A stretch of DNA of 64,000 nt from Periconia sp. R9002 (lineage: Eukaryota > Ascomycota > Dothideomycetes > Pleosporales > Periconiaceae). The translations under genes and the position numbers were made by a program. Shown one piece after another: positions 11,701 through 23,957 of this stretch (positions within the stretch are counted from its first letter, which is position 1; every line of letters begins with the position of its first letter). The stretch covers positions 62,001 through 126,000 of the forward strand of contig JAMAHW010000102.1 in the NCBI GenBank assembly GCA_023627715.1, given 5' to 3'. The notes under the pieces were generated by a model. That model saw only the letters and a program-made list of their open reading frames with translations. It was not told the origin of the DNA and searched no databases.

Positions 11701-14222
11701 CCCGTCCTATATTTCCCGCTGCCTCTTCACTTCGGCCACCGATCAGACCATGTTCGTATGCCATCCCCACCGCCATACATGTGCTTCCAGATTGCCCTAC
11801 GTTAATGGTCTGATCTAAGAATATGGACTTTCTTACAGAAATACTACAGCTAATTGATAATGTTGTGTCAGTGCGGGAAATATTCCCCTCAGTAGCGCTC
11901 CGGAAAGGATTGGCACAAGACGTTGACGGTCTCTTTCAGAAGCGCTGGGCCCAAAGTAACGGTACTTTCTGTTCTTACTGTCATCTCCTGTCTATCTTTC
12001 TGGTCGTTGTTTGTTCGTTCGCACGGTCGGTGCCCTGCGGCCGCTAATTGACGTCCCCCCCAAAAGAGCCGAGATTCCCACATGATGGAGCCCAAATGGC
12101 GCGCGGCCGGGCTACCTATGTAGACGCAAGGAAACAAGTCCATGTAGCCGGTCGCGACTCCGCGTCCACACCGGCTCGAGCCACCGTAAGAGGAACTGGG
12201 GAAAAAGGACCGCAAATGCGTTGGTTCTGAACCCTCCCTCTGGCTCGACTCGTTTGATAACACATAGAAAGCCCCATCTACTCCAAAGAGGGAAATCGTC
12301 GGCGGTTACCGACCGAACTAGCACCTCTTTATCATGTAATATGAATGTACGTCTGCATGTATACGATGTGCCGTTACGAGCAGCCGTGTGAGGTGGTCTG
12401 CGTAGCTGGAAACAGATTGTGTATACCGAAGTTTTGACGATGCAATGCACAGGCAATTGCAGGCAAACCGACACAAGGGGATGGATCGTGTCACTGTTTG
12501 GACGGAGCCTAGCTCGCGAAAAGGAGTAGGTGGTCGCGGCCGTTCTCTTGGAAACCAACATTTCAGAAACCCCACCAATTCACAACGGAAGACATGGTGA
12601 GCGAGTGGTTCATCAGCAGTTTGATCTTGGAGTCATTGGATATTTCCTGTGCGGTCCTTTTGGAAAGGTACGGCCAGGTTAATTGACCTGGCGCGAAGAT
12701 GAAGCGACGGTTTGCGATGAGTGGATCCCTGGAGAGAAGGAGAGAAGACGATTGGGTTCGCTGATGGTTATGGATGCTGCCGTGTGGATGTGAGTGAAAG
12801 CGATCTATAACGTCCTCAACCTCTCCTCTACCTATTCATCTGCTGGTTTTCGAACCCTGCAAACATCAATGTAAACGTAGCAATCAGCAAAGCTGGTAAC
12901 TAGAGACACCTATACCCCTCCGATTCAAGGTCCCACCAACACCTCGCCACCCCCGCTATCAGGAATTCACGACCCTCGCTCCTTGGTTGGTTACAATTGA
13001 GTTACCACGACCCGCCCATGTGCATGTGTGTAGATGGCCTCTCCCCTCCTCTCCCTGCCTCGCATGCACGCTCCTCCTCGTCATCATGACTAAGTACCCT
13101 TGAGCCGAGAAGAGCGACCATGGTCCCAAAATCCAATCAGGCTATCGATATCCCGTAGCAAAAAGCCTGGGTCCTAAGAGAAGGTAACAAAGGTAGTCGT
13201 TTGCGGGGGAAGGGCAAGGGGAGCGAACGTGTGTTTGCAGATCAATCCCAAGTACAACCATCATCACGCGTACATGGACAGAGTTTGAGAGGGAGGGGGT
13301 GTGTGTTGCGGAAAACTATATTCAAACACGTCTTTCTTTCTCTTTTTTTAATCTTCCTGGTAGTTGTGCAGTGTGAGTGGTGTGTTTGCGGTGGGTTCTC
13401 GTTTCTGGGCATCGTCAATTGATTGATTGCTCTTTCTTGGGTGTCGTTTGATGTTTGGCTCACTAGGCAGGGACGTGTCACCCCCACGCATCGACACCAT
13501 GATACGGTAGCAACTCTAGTTAGTCCGATCCAAACATTGCGAAAGATAGGCAGAAAAACATACACGAGTGTTTGTGCTCCCCCGGGGTTAGCTATTGCTA
13601 CCCCATTCATCGTCTGTGCATCCACGTGCGGGACGCCAGGAATTGATCAATGCCCCATCACATTCGTGGTCTGTTACCCTGCGCGACAAGTTAGTCGATA
13701 GATTGCGCGTGCTTGCCATGCGAATTGTTCGTCACGTCTTCATCATTTGCGGGCGATAAGTTAGTCATCGTTGTCACCATCACGGCTGCAGATTGTGGGA
13801 ACCCGATGCCGGGATAGAACGCAATGAAGTCATGTTCATGATGGCAGATACCTATTAAACTTTCCACCGACCGCAGCTTTTCCATGCCGAAATTTGCCTT
13901 TTGCCTTTTGCACAGAGGTTCCCAAGGACGTCGACGGTCATTCGCCAATCCCATCGCCGTAATTGTCTATGGTACATGAAATATAATCAAAAACTAACCA
14001 GTGGAAATTGTTATGAGGCTTCACCGTTATCCGGAATCACCTTAACCTCCATGAAATCCTGGTCCTCATCAGTTAACCGATCGCTCGAGCCGTGGAACCG
14101 CAGTCAATTCGTCTCGGTGAGTGGGCTTCAGAAGATGGAGATATCGGCCGTAACGGAAAGTTTCTTTTTTTCCCGGGACCGTGGGCAGTGCCGCTGGGAA
14201 AGACGTCTATTGGATCGATAAG
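8707..14222. other. Long stretch without a supported protein gene
   Basis: About 5.5 kb. Frames up to 178 codons exist (for example 8805-9287 minus, 9914-10405 minus, 11277-11813 plus), but they overlap on opposite strands and show no domain or splice continuity. Many short tracts of TACATGTATACC/TACCTACC type are present. I saw no tRNA or other structural RNA. Confidence 0.45.
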
Positions 14223-14504
14223 TCAAATTGGGAACTTGATGATTTGAAGAGGAATGTTCGGTATTGGGGCCGTGTCTGCTGTCATGATGTAAACGGAAAG
14301 TTCGGAAAATGTGACCGTGGACAGGATGGGGTCGCTGGAGTGCTTGCTCTCGCACAACATGCCGCGGTCCTTTGAAAGTAGGGATGAAGATACTCTTTTG
14401 TCCTCGGATCCTGTGTATACAGAACACAGAGAAAGGGCCGGGAGATACCAGTTCAGATCGAGAAGCTTATAAATAGAGTCCTCAGAGAGATTCGTGATGT
14501 ACGA
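14223..14504 (-). other. In-frame open extension beyond the stop of the unrecognised gene
   Basis: Directly after the TAA at 14505-14507 the same frame stays open for 93 further codons, beginning SYITNLSEDSIYKLLDLNWY and ending at a TGA (14223-14225). A further 49 open codons follow in the same frame. The segment has ordinary protein composition and no good intron that would skip the TAA in phase. It may be a former C-terminus cut off by a nonsense change, or a chance open frame (roughly 1% odds for this length). Confidence 0.35.
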
Positions 14505-16353
14505 TTACTGAGCATTCGAACGGTCGAGTTCAAACTCCCTGCGGGCCAAATTGTTGTAAAAATCATTCCGCAGGAGTGTCTGCCTCTTGGTTGTGATATA
14601 TAAACCTCCCTTGCGCAGGAATGGATAGTCCGTGTTCTGAAATCCGACACCCGCAGTCCCGATCTGGTTTTCAAGGAGTCTCAGTTTCTTCTCGTCCACC
14701 TGGACGCCGCAGGAGCCAGCCAGATTCCGCAGTTTGCCTGCCATACAGGCTTTGTGAAGAGTGAGAATGCTACATCTCTGTAGCATTTGACTGTAAACGG
14801 ATTTTACGTAAAGAACCTCGTCGCGCATCGTGCATAAATGGAATCCGTAATCACGGATGAGACAGTCCGGCGGATCTGATTCATTTGCTTTTCCCAGGAA
14901 AGCCTTTAGTACCCAGACGGACTCTTTTCCATCGAAGGGATAAGACAGATCTTTGTGGAGGTCGGGTATTTCTTGCCGTTGACGCTTATAACCTTGCCTA
15001 TCCATCAACTCGAGTAGTCCGTAGCGCAGTGTCGCCTTCACAAAAGTTTCGAATGCTTCGTTTTTGTTGTCGGGTTCAACCAACAACTTGGTATAAATGA
15101 GGTGTAAGCGATTCATCTGCTGCTCTGTCTTACAAGCGCTGTAGCCAAACAGGCTGTAACAGGCTGTGTCCGACTGTGGAATATCCTTTGAGTAGAGGTA
15201 TGCCAGAAGCTGCAATGCATACTTCTTTTCTACTGGTACGAGTCGATCAATGTGGACTTCTTTTTCCGCAGATGAGAGGCTCTGACGTGCCTTTTGCATG
15301 GGAGCTTCGAAAACATTCGTTCCATATTTGGAAATGTGTGTCTGCTTTTCCTCTGGCTGAGGTGTGTGTGTGATAGTCGAACTCCCGGGTAGACCGTGAA
15401 GGATATAGGGCTTCTTGGCTTGGGGGAACGTTCTTATGAACCGTACGAAGGTATTCAACGTAAGTTGTGGCATCGCCAAGTCATATAGGAGGTCGACGAT
15501 CTCAAGACCCAACTTTGCATTGCTAAGTGACCTACCCAGCCTGTTATCTGTTCTGAACGTGTTCAGCTGGTATTCCTGAATCCATGATTCTGCTTTTCGA
15601 GTCAAATCAATTCGATGTTCTTGATTCAACGGCATTTCCACGGAAATAAAATGAGCATGGAACTCTTGGAGAAGACCGTTGAGTGTGGTATCCCGCCTAT
15701 TGGGCTTATCGTCTAGAACACCAGAAAGCAACCCGAGACAGTCTTCGAGACAATTTTTATGTCGGCCAAGCAGAGAATGTAAGCTCCCGATTGCTTTGCT
15801 CGTCTGTTCTTCGAATGCCTTGTTTAGCATGTTCTCTAATTCGATTCGGGGACCATCGCCGTCGAGAACTGACAGAAACATTAGCATGTGGGAATGGAAA
15901 TATTTGAAAACCAACTCACGGTTATCATAGTCATTCAAGCAACTGAATATCTTGGCTGCCGGGATCAACAGCTCTGAAGAGCCATGCCTGTCGGCTCTCA
16001 TTGCCTCCGCAATCCAGATTTTCACTGCACCTATACCGCGAATAAAAAGTTAGTTCACCCGATGTGTCGATAACGAACAACTCTGTAACCAGGATGAACG
16101 TACCATTCTTGGCCTCATGATATATCGAGACGAATACTGTGTTGTCATCCGGCACCAGCTGCGAAAGAACATTGGCAAGCCGTCCTAAGAATCGGGTAAC
16201 GAGCAGATTTGCGGCTTTGGTCTTCGGAAGCGGCTTGCTGTTGACGTCGTCGATGGTTGTGTCGCACTCCGGATAGCTGAATAAACAGTTATGGCGGCGT
16301 GCAGCGTTTTCCGCCGCCTGGCGCCAAAGTCTTTCCTTGCGTTCATTGGCCAT
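14505..16353 (-). CDS. Unrecognised two-exon protein, 591 aa
   Basis: Exons are 16353-16104 and 16030-14505, with a 73-nt intron (GTACGT ... GAACTAAC ... TATAG). The junction reads EAKN-G-AVKIWIAEAM. The chosen start is the first ATG (MANERKERLWRQ). No family is recognised. The first 30 residues are charged and basic. The protein then looks helical and soluble, with segments such as LVTRFLGRLANVLSQLVP, KAFEEQTSKAIGSLHSLLG and LGLEIVDLLYDLAM, a basic/Gln-rich stretch near KRQRQE, and no signal peptide or membrane helix. Single-exon length, codon pattern and the intron make it a real gene. A paralogue-rich lineage-specific family is possible. See the open extension past its stop at 14223-14504. 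Function unknown. Confidence 0.72.
16031..16103 (-). other. Intron with R2-like segment
   Basis: A 73-nt intron with a good branch site. About 16064-16093 resembles the R2 core (GATAACGAACAACTCTGTA against GATAACAAACGACTCTGTA in the copy at 31441). Confidence 0.6.
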
Positions 16354-16979
16354 TTTGAATTGCAATGCTCTATCCCCAGATACGTTTACTCGACTTCGAA
16401 GTATGAGTCTGGACAGATATCAACGTCAGCAATCATCAAGAAGGCACGGAATGCAGAGGAAGTAAAGCTCACCTTCGTAAAAGATCTCTCAATCAGAAAC
16501 CCCAGATGTCGGTTATTACCGTCTCACCGAGGCTCGCTCGCACCCTACGGGGTTATGTGGTTAGCAAGATTCTACCAGCAGAGGGGTTCGCGATGAAAGC
16601 AAGTGTGGTGGAGGAAGAAAGGAAGAAGAGGGAACGGAGGAGCGCGGACCTTGATATAGACGAGCAGGTCCAAAACAAGTGAGAGAGCAGGATTGAAATG
16701 ACGGGATTCCAGACCGCCCTCGAGCAAAGTAAAGGGGAAAGTGACAACGCGCGTGATTCTCACCAGTTTGGTTGCTGTGGAAAGAGCAAAGGAGCGGTGA
16801 GAATCACCTGGTAAGTGAAAGAGGTCGGACTGGATTTACTTGTGCATTTGGATTGCGATATTTGTTCAGATACTGCTTGTCTTGAATGGCTCGAGTATTA
16901 GTGATGTATGTTCATTGTGACCGAGCAAATATGTATTATGTTAAAGTCACACGGTGCAGTTACTTGTGGAAACACTTTA
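16354..16979. other. Upstream flank of the unrecognised gene
   Basis: No supported gene. Short frames only, on both strands. Confidence 0.45.
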
Positions 16980-17930
16980 GAGTAGAAACAGTAGTATTGT
17001 TACATGTGTAGATCACCCTTTATCTTTAATAAAGCTCCCTCTTTTTTCTCTTCTAAGCACTCTCCTTTATAAACTTAGTCAGTTACTGCTAAATAAGTTA
17101 CCTCTCTTTCCTCCTACTTCTTCTCTCTCTTTATTTTCTTCTCTCTTTCCCTAGTATTATTTAGTATTAGCTGTAGTTAAGGGTGTTAAGGCTTACATTA
17201 TTAAAGTGTCTTCTTCTTCGCAATTAATTGGTGAAATCAGTCACGGTATCAACACTGATTTGGAATCTCAAGGTAACGTCCGTGGCTGGGACGTGCACAC
17301 AAGTAACTGTTGGTCACGTGATTGAGGCTCAGTGACCAGCGACCCAGCGTGGGTGGTCATTGACGCCATGAAGACCGCGCTGGGTTGCTGTATTGCTCAT
17401 CAAATTAAGCAGTCGAACATAAAAAAGCATAGGCTTTCCACCCCCTTCTCCCCCAGGTCCCATCGCCATCGAGACCTCCACCCACTACCAACAGCCCACT
17501 GCCAGCGAAAAAACAAACCATCCAACAATCAAACAAGCACGAACAAACGAACAAACGAACGATTTAGATGTGGGCGAGCAAGAAGAGTTCAGTTTGTGGC
17601 TTGTACAGATGCGGCGTGTGCGATCGTATATTAAGACTGATTGTTGATCGCGATTCTGAGTACGGGATTGATGATGGCGTGGCAGCTTCAAAGCTGCAAG
17701 TGCTGCAAATAGAATAGAAAGAATACTTTGTCGACTGTGGAGCAATAGCTCCAAACCTCGGTGCTGTGGCAATTGCCAGAAGGGCAAAGGGGTCGAGTTT
17801 TTACTTATAAAAGCTAGTTATATAATATTTCTTACCTCTTTTTATTACTAGGGCCGCCTACTTTATTTTTATTACTCTTTTTAGCTATTTCTTTTATTAG
17901 GTAGAACACCTTCTAATAGTTCAAAAAAAA
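16980..17930. other. Two AT/pyrimidine-rich islands flanking a GC-normal core
   Basis: Segments 17000-17210 and 17800-17930 are T/A-rich with long CT tracts (TTTATT, TTACCTCT, TTTATTACT). The core between them contains a perfect GTCACGTGA E-box at about 17313-17321. No frame is coding-like. The islands resemble decayed repeat DNA, but I could not match them to R1 or R2. Confidence 0.4.
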
Positions 17931-18238
17931 AAAAGTATTATGTTGAATCGATTGTGTCGATGTTTGCAGGTATTAATGAGGACGAACCTGCCGGATTGAA
18001 TTGAGCTACACAATCTAAACGCACTGGATACAAAGTATGCAGCATCGAAACACTGTGCAGCAGTGCGTTGTGAGACTGTCGACTCATTGTAGTACCCCAG
18101 CTTGACTTTTCCATTGTTTCTGTGGCCTTGATTGACGCGAAAACAAACAAACGAGAATGCGACATATGAAACATGGCATGACTTTGATGAGGTGAATGTT
18201 GGTATATGTAAAACATTGAAACAGAAAGTTGCTTTTGA

Positions 18239-21200
18239 TCAGCCTGGAAAGCCAAACACTTCAGCTACAGACAGAAAGCTGATCCTCGTTCCCCCGACCG
18301 CAATAAATATACAAAACAAATCCACAATGACCAAGACTGCACCGCCGACCATGAAGCGGGGGCTGAATATTCTATAAAGCATCAAATGTCTCCTCAAATG
18401 ACCTGCCCACACAGTCGTTGCCAAATTGACTGTGGCGTAGAAAAGAAGATGAGTACCCACGGCTTTGGCGACATCTCCCAATAGACCTTTCTTCTTTGGA
18501 GGTTGTTTCCAAAGTACAAGCGCGGGAACAGCAATGGCACAGAGTATGTGCGCGCCGAAGTGGTTGAGAATGACAAGAAGCGGTGACCAAGGATACCGAA
18601 TGGTGCGAAGTGGAATGAACGCTGTCTCCCATTGGATACTTGCCAACGTAGCTTGATGGCCCGTCTTGAAAAAGTGGAAAGATCCCAACAGTCCGAGAAC
18701 AACGGGGCCGATAGGGCTGTCGGATAGTTTGTTCGTGTCGATGATTTCGAGAAGGGAAAATATTTGCCAAGTTGCTATCGCTAGTGCACCGGCTCCCATG
18801 GGCTTTTGCACAATTGCAATGGCCAGATGCCAGACAGTGATCAGGAGGGCATAGCGAGACCCGTGAACATTGGCATATCCGAGGATGGTAATCGCAGTGC
18901 GACCTCCGTCAGCAGCAACTTGCGCATGTGGCGAGGTGTTGGAAGTAGCCTGATTCTCAATACTGAGGAGAGGCTTCGACCAATTGAAGGTGGAGTAACC
19001 GAAAGCAAGGGCAATGGCGAAGGTAATCTGAGCAACAACAATTTTAGATGTTTTGAGTGTTTCTCCTAACCATGGATACCAATCACCATCGTCTGCAGCA
19101 TCCATAGTCCAGAATGCAGCGCTGAGAAGTAGACCAAAGCGAAGGGCCAAGTTGAGCCACATAATTGCAGTGCCCTGGTATGATCGCGTGCCTTGGTAGT
19201 AGCCTTGTATAAATACAGGAAGGAGGAGTGCAACGGCGTATGGGATAGCAAGTTGCCATGTAGCAGACGTGGAAGAATTGGCGGAGGCGTAGTATGTGGA
19301 CTTGCAATATGGCATTTGCTCCTCCCTACAAAGACGGGATAGAGAAGCGATGCGTGTGAGGATAATGAACAGAACCGAGTGATAGCAGCCCAATGCTTGA
19401 TCGGTAACCGCTTTCTGTCGGAAGGAGGAAAGAGCTGCAACAACACCAAATGTGCAAAGAAAATATAGAAGGATTTCGTCCTCCCATATGGTGAATGAGT
19501 TCGCAGCGAAACCGATAGACAGAAGAAGAGTGAAGCCCAAACTCATCCAACCCCATATGGTTGTGGGGAACGGTGAGATGAGTCTCAGCCGAATGTACCA
19601 GAAGGCAGACGAAACGCCAATCATCCCTCCTAGCGCTGCAGCACAAATGAGGACATGTTCCTTGGGCAGTGATGTGAGTGCGAAGGTAATCGCAAACCCT
19701 GCCAGGCTACCCAGGACTGTTCCTATTCCACCATGAATGAGTAGTGCCGGAGTCAGCTCTGTTCGGTCACCCTCGATGCCACGGGCGTAAATGCTAAGTA
19801 CCACAAGCGTGCTGAACAAAATTATTACGCCATTAAGCATCCGCGGGACATCAAACCGGGCCCACAGTCCACGACAGATGCTGAGTGTTTCTTGCTGGTA
19901 GGCTGAGAAAGCCGAATACACCGACTGATAATGGCCTTCGTGGGCCCTTTCATTGGCCAAATCCCATGCAGCATGAGCCGCAGTCCAGAGGGCGAGAGAA
20001 CTACTCCTTGTGCTCTCATCAATCCGTCGCGCTAAGGCGTATTCATGCTGATAACGATGAATCTGGGCAGCTGTCAAGCGATTGACAATGGCAAGGTTCT
20101 GGTAATCGTCACCCTTTACGCCAATGAAAGCCTCCTCGATGGGCTTTCCGAGATTGTTGAAAGGGACAGGCATTCCGAGCAAAAGAGACAACGTGGGAAC
20201 AAGGTCAATCTGTGCAACTGGCCTCTCCTTTGCAGTGGCAGGCGGGGTAATATAGGCTGGGGAACTTCGACCAAACACTTGTTGCTTTGTGTACATCCAC
20301 AACGCTGCCTGAATTTCGTCGTCGGATTCTCCGCCGTGATCTCCCTTTGCATCCATACCGTGATCTCCCATTACGACAAGAAGGGTGCTGTCATCCAACT
20401 GGTCAATCATTCTGCGAATTATGCCATCCATCTGCTGAAGTTTTGCATTCATAGCGGGGTGATCGGGTCCATAACGATGTCCGGCATGATCTACCCCAAG
20501 GTAATGGCCAATGACTACGTCCCAATTGCTGGTGTTCGAGGGATGCATGAGCGGGAAGATATGATCTGTAACCCCATTATCTACAGTATGCAAGTCCCAC
20601 ACATTGAATGAATCGTAGGGCCGCGTGAGGTTTGGCTCGAAATAGCCTGGGAACAGCGAATGCCAAGTGTCATCCCCCAAGTGCACAATTCTCTTGCTGG
20701 AATTGCGCAATTGTGCTATAAGGTTATCTTCGTCGATCGCAGTCCCTGCAAAATTTGACCCGGCATCTATAAATGTAGGCAGTGTCCCCGTTGTGAGCCC
20801 TTTCAATCGTTGCAGCGTTGTGGTCGGGGGATCTGCGATGAACGGGAGAAGAAAGGCATTGTTAGGTTGTTGGATAGCTGTCTCATACAGAACCGGGATG
20901 GCATTGTGGAACTGATGCGCAGGTTCGTCGGTCTCGTCGGGGTTAAGAGGGACGGTGAAATCGTATCGGAGGGCGTCGACCAATATTATAACTGCTTTCT
21001 CAAAAGTCTTGGGATGCCAGCATCCAGTTTCTGGGGAACCCGAACTATACGACAGCGCCCCCTCGATCGGAGGGGCAGCACATTCCGACTTGTGGTCCAA
21101 TACCAGCCTCGTGAGAAGAAATCCGCTCGTGAAGAGATAGATGCCGAGAACGTGAAGAATCCTGCTTCTGGTTAATTCTTCTTCTGTCTCGAGAGATATA

Positions 21201-21408
21201 AAGTCTTTTCGTACAGTATCCAAGTGAAAAATGCTATCACTATGCCATGTGCAGCTTTGAAATACACTTCACCAGCTCTACTTGCTTCCCCTGGGTCAAC
21301 CGATGTTGGCTTCAGACCTTGAGCTTCTTGTTTCTCCTTTTCAGCTTTAGCCTTCGCAAAGGCGGCTGCAATGCCTTCATGTGACGACCCAGGTTCGCCA
21401 TTATCCAT
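18239..21408 (-). CDS. GPI13: GPI ethanolamine phosphate transferase 3 (PIG-O/Gpi13)
   Basis: Exons are 21408-21215 and 21161-18239, giving 1038 residues. The 53-nt intron (GTACGA ... ATTAACC ... GCAG) splices TWIL to ILHVLGIYLFTSGFLLTR, the first membrane anchor typical of the family. The start MDNGEPGSSHEG precedes the usual Ala/Lys-rich KAKAEKEK N-tail. The lumenal alkaline-phosphatase-like domain shows LVDALRYDF (Asp about 127), the TTGTLPTF nucleophile threonine region (about 191), HYLGVDHAGHRYGP and MGDHGMD...GDHGG metal-binding motifs. Many membrane helices follow to the C-terminus. The enzyme adds phosphoethanolamine to the third mannose of the GPI precursor in the ER, the step that later links proteins to GPI. 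It is essential in yeast. Length fits the family. Confidence 0.96.
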
Positions 21409-22111
21409 TTGAACGGTTTTCAAGCGCGTAACTCCATTGACGGGGTGGGGAAGGATGTAGAGAACAATTGCATACGTCGCGCACAACGCGGTCGTTTCGG
21501 CTCGGGAGAAGGTTGTTCCTTGAACCGGCGATGTGATTGGCCCTTGGTCGCAACGTTTTTTGAGCCGCTAATCGCAAGGTAGATCCTGGTCTTCAAATAA
21601 CGATCATCTTATAAACGGGGCTCTCATCTCAACAATTTGTTTGACCGACTGAACCATGTACAAACGACTGATAACATCAAGGATGAGGAACATGTGCATT
21701 GGAAGCACTACCAAAAGTTGTTGTTTGTGGTCAAAATTGGCTGTCATTGAAGAAGTATATACTCCCTTGGTGTTCTCCGACACGCGCTACAGGGTATATC
21801 ATACATTAGAAAATAAAAGCTATGTAAAGGTCATAACCTTTGCGGAAAAGTGGCCGGGACACGAATGCCGTGATTAGATAGCCGAAACATTTCCAAAGAA
21901 TATACAAAGGGCAAAAAGCCACTGCCCGAGCTACAGACAAGCGTCAGGCTAGAAGGGTATCCAATACGACAATCCGCTACAAGAAGCCTTCATCAAGATA
22001 TCAAAGTCGTAGCCAAATGGCTTGGGTGTGGGGGTATTACGTTTGTCGAGGCAGTGCAATGGACCCGAATTCGCCAATTCCGACTGGCGAGGAACAACGG
22101 GGTTCCAAGAA
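21409..22111. other. Intergenic between GPI13 and the small membrane protein
   Basis: Holds the GPI13 promoter (minus strand) and the 3' flank of the next gene. No supported frame and no repeat recognised. Confidence 0.5.
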
Positions 22112-22657
22112 CTAGGAGTACTCGTCCTTGCTGCTCTTCTCTTTTAGCCCACCGATGCGGTCGAGATCAAGCGAGTCGAAACGGTCCGATGCATCGCGCT
22201 GGTATGGTGGAAGTTCCTCCTGCAAAGGCTCCAAACCCACACTGTGTTCGCCCACTTTGACAACAACAACACGGCCAGACTGACGCTTGCCGCTCTCGTC
22301 CACCTCATCGGGGAAGGTGATACGAATCTCCGGGACCGGGCTGGCTGGAGGGCTCGACGAGTTGTTGACCAAATCCTGCTTCTCTTGATACACGACGATG
22401 GATTCGCGGCCCTTGCCGAAGGGTGTTGCCGTGATGGTCAATCGACGGTGGCCGGATTTCCTCTTCTCGTACAAAGGAAGCTGTGCCTCGCTCTCCTTGT
22501 TGGCCCTCCGCATTCTCCTCAAAAATAGCAGTGCGACAATTGAGACCATTGCCAAGACAAGAAGCACCACAAGTGACACCACAACGCCAATTGTGGTCGA
22601 GGCGTCGAGGCCACCCTTGCTTTCATCGCGCACAACGAGGACGTGGATCGAGTTCAT
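22112..22657 (-). CDS. Conserved fungal single-pass membrane protein, 181 aa
   Basis: An intact single-exon frame with an ATG start. A short N-terminal lumenal segment is followed by one strong hydrophobic helix (about residues 23-46, VVVSLVVLLVLAMVSIVALL) and a basic stop-transfer RRMRR. The long cytoplasmic tail has several short conserved-looking blocks: PVPEIRITFPDEVDESGKR, SGRVVVVKVGEHSVGLEPL, EELPPYQ and DSLDLDRIGGLKEK. This pattern is familiar from small Pezizomycotina membrane proteins without an assigned role. The PPYQ-like motif could be a WW-domain or ubiquitin-ligase docking site, which is inference. No signal peptide cleavage site is evident, so type III topology is likely. Confidence 0.75.
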   Translation of the reverse strand: MNSIHVLVVRDESKGGLDASTTIGVVVSLVVLLVLAMVSIVALLFLRRMRRANKESEAQLPLYEKRKSGHRRLTITATPFGKGRESIVVYQEKQDLVNNSSSPPASPVPEIRITFPDEVDESGKRQSGRVVVVKVGEHSVGLEPLQEELPPYQRDASDRFDSLDLDRIGGLKEKSSKDEYS

Positions 22658-23739
22658 TGTGGTGGTTGGTGAGGATGGTAGTATTTATAGTGTTTGTTTA
22701 TGATGGGTGGGTAGTGATTGGTAGGCGATGGTCAGTCGGTTCGTTATGCGTCGTGTAACTGAACAGATGAGATAGTTTGATAATATGATTAAGGAGCGTA
22801 TTAACTAAAGGATTGATGGTTAGCATTGCGAGGTACATGGCGAGCATCAAGTCGAAGGGCTGCGTTGCTACGGGGTTCTGAGCGGGCTTGGCGGAATGCC
22901 GGGGAAGCAACGCACTTTTATCTGTTTGTAGGGGGGGTCGTGAGGGGAATGGTGCGCAATGAATGGATGCAAGTATCGCTGAAAGAGTGAAGCGATACTG
23001 CTGGGTGGGAGGGCGTAAGGGAGGAATAAGGGTTTTGGCGCAAGGTGAGGAAGAGAAGAGAGGAAGAAGGAGAACGAACGAGGGCCCGGGAGGAGGTCTT
23101 GAGTGGTTTCCCAGTCCGGCGAGGCGCTCTGTCTTTGGCACTCACTCGTCTGGGGAGGAGCAAAGCTCAGGCCACAACGGATAAGATTGAGGTCCTGTTT
23201 GCCGCCAATCACCGAAAGCGCCAGGACGTGCACCCTGGCGACCAGCTGCGGGGCTAAGCCGCATTGGGCCCGAGGCAGGCGTTCAATAAACAAAAACTTG
23301 TGATGAACCACCAGCACAAAGTCGGAAGCGCCCCACCCTGCACGCTTGCCAATCACGATACCTATATCAACGAGGTGGGAATAATATCAAGTCAATACAC
23401 TCCTGCTGGCTGCCTGTACGCGCCCGTCTTCACGCGGTCCCTGTAGGCGTGAGCAGTCAAGCGCCACCAGATGGTTACCTATGTATCTTGACCGTTACGA
23501 TGGTAGGTATACGGTTGCCGTAATGACCCAAGTCGCGTGCCGAGCGGTCCATCTCGATTGGGCGACATTCCCGCCATCGCCCAGGGGAAAAGGGGAGGGA
23601 TGACGAGTGCGACGAGGGTGCAGCCAAGTTAGATGCAATTATAGTCGACGTCTGCTATCATATTAGAATACCTACCTAGACAACGATTGAGAATGGAATG
23701 AAAAAAAAAAATTTAGTACCATCGCGGACAAGGAGCTAC
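22658..23739. other. Intergenic / 5' leader of the membrane protein gene
   Basis: Pyrimidine-rich on the minus strand out to about 23150, consistent with a leader. Frames at 22698-23356 are low-complexity. No gene supported. Confidence 0.45.
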
Positions 23740-23957
23740 CTAGATGGGTGACTATCTATACACATTCATTGTCCTCACTCACAAATTATTATGGTGAAGC
23801 ACCGGAGGAGAAGTACTAAAGATATACTATAGAAATGTTTTCCTAGTATCCTACTTACTCTTATAAGGACTCAAATTGTAATAAGAACAGGTCCTTAAAG
23901 CGTTGTATGTGGACTGGTAAGTGTTGTGAGTGCGGGCTTATTTTGACACCTGGGTGA
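23740..23957 (+). repeat. R1 element copy B (MITE-like)
   Basis: About 220 bp. It shares TTTCCTAGTATCCTACTTAC, AGCGTTGTATGTGGACTGG, GTGTTGTGAGTGCGGGCT and the terminal ACACCTGGGTGAC with copies A, C, D or E. The left end is degenerate (TCCTCACTCACAAATTA). No coding capacity. Confidence 0.72.

Noticed and set aside
11277..11813. 178-codon plus frame
   Set aside because: Pro/Arg/Ser-rich with equally long opposing frames. No domain or splice evidence.
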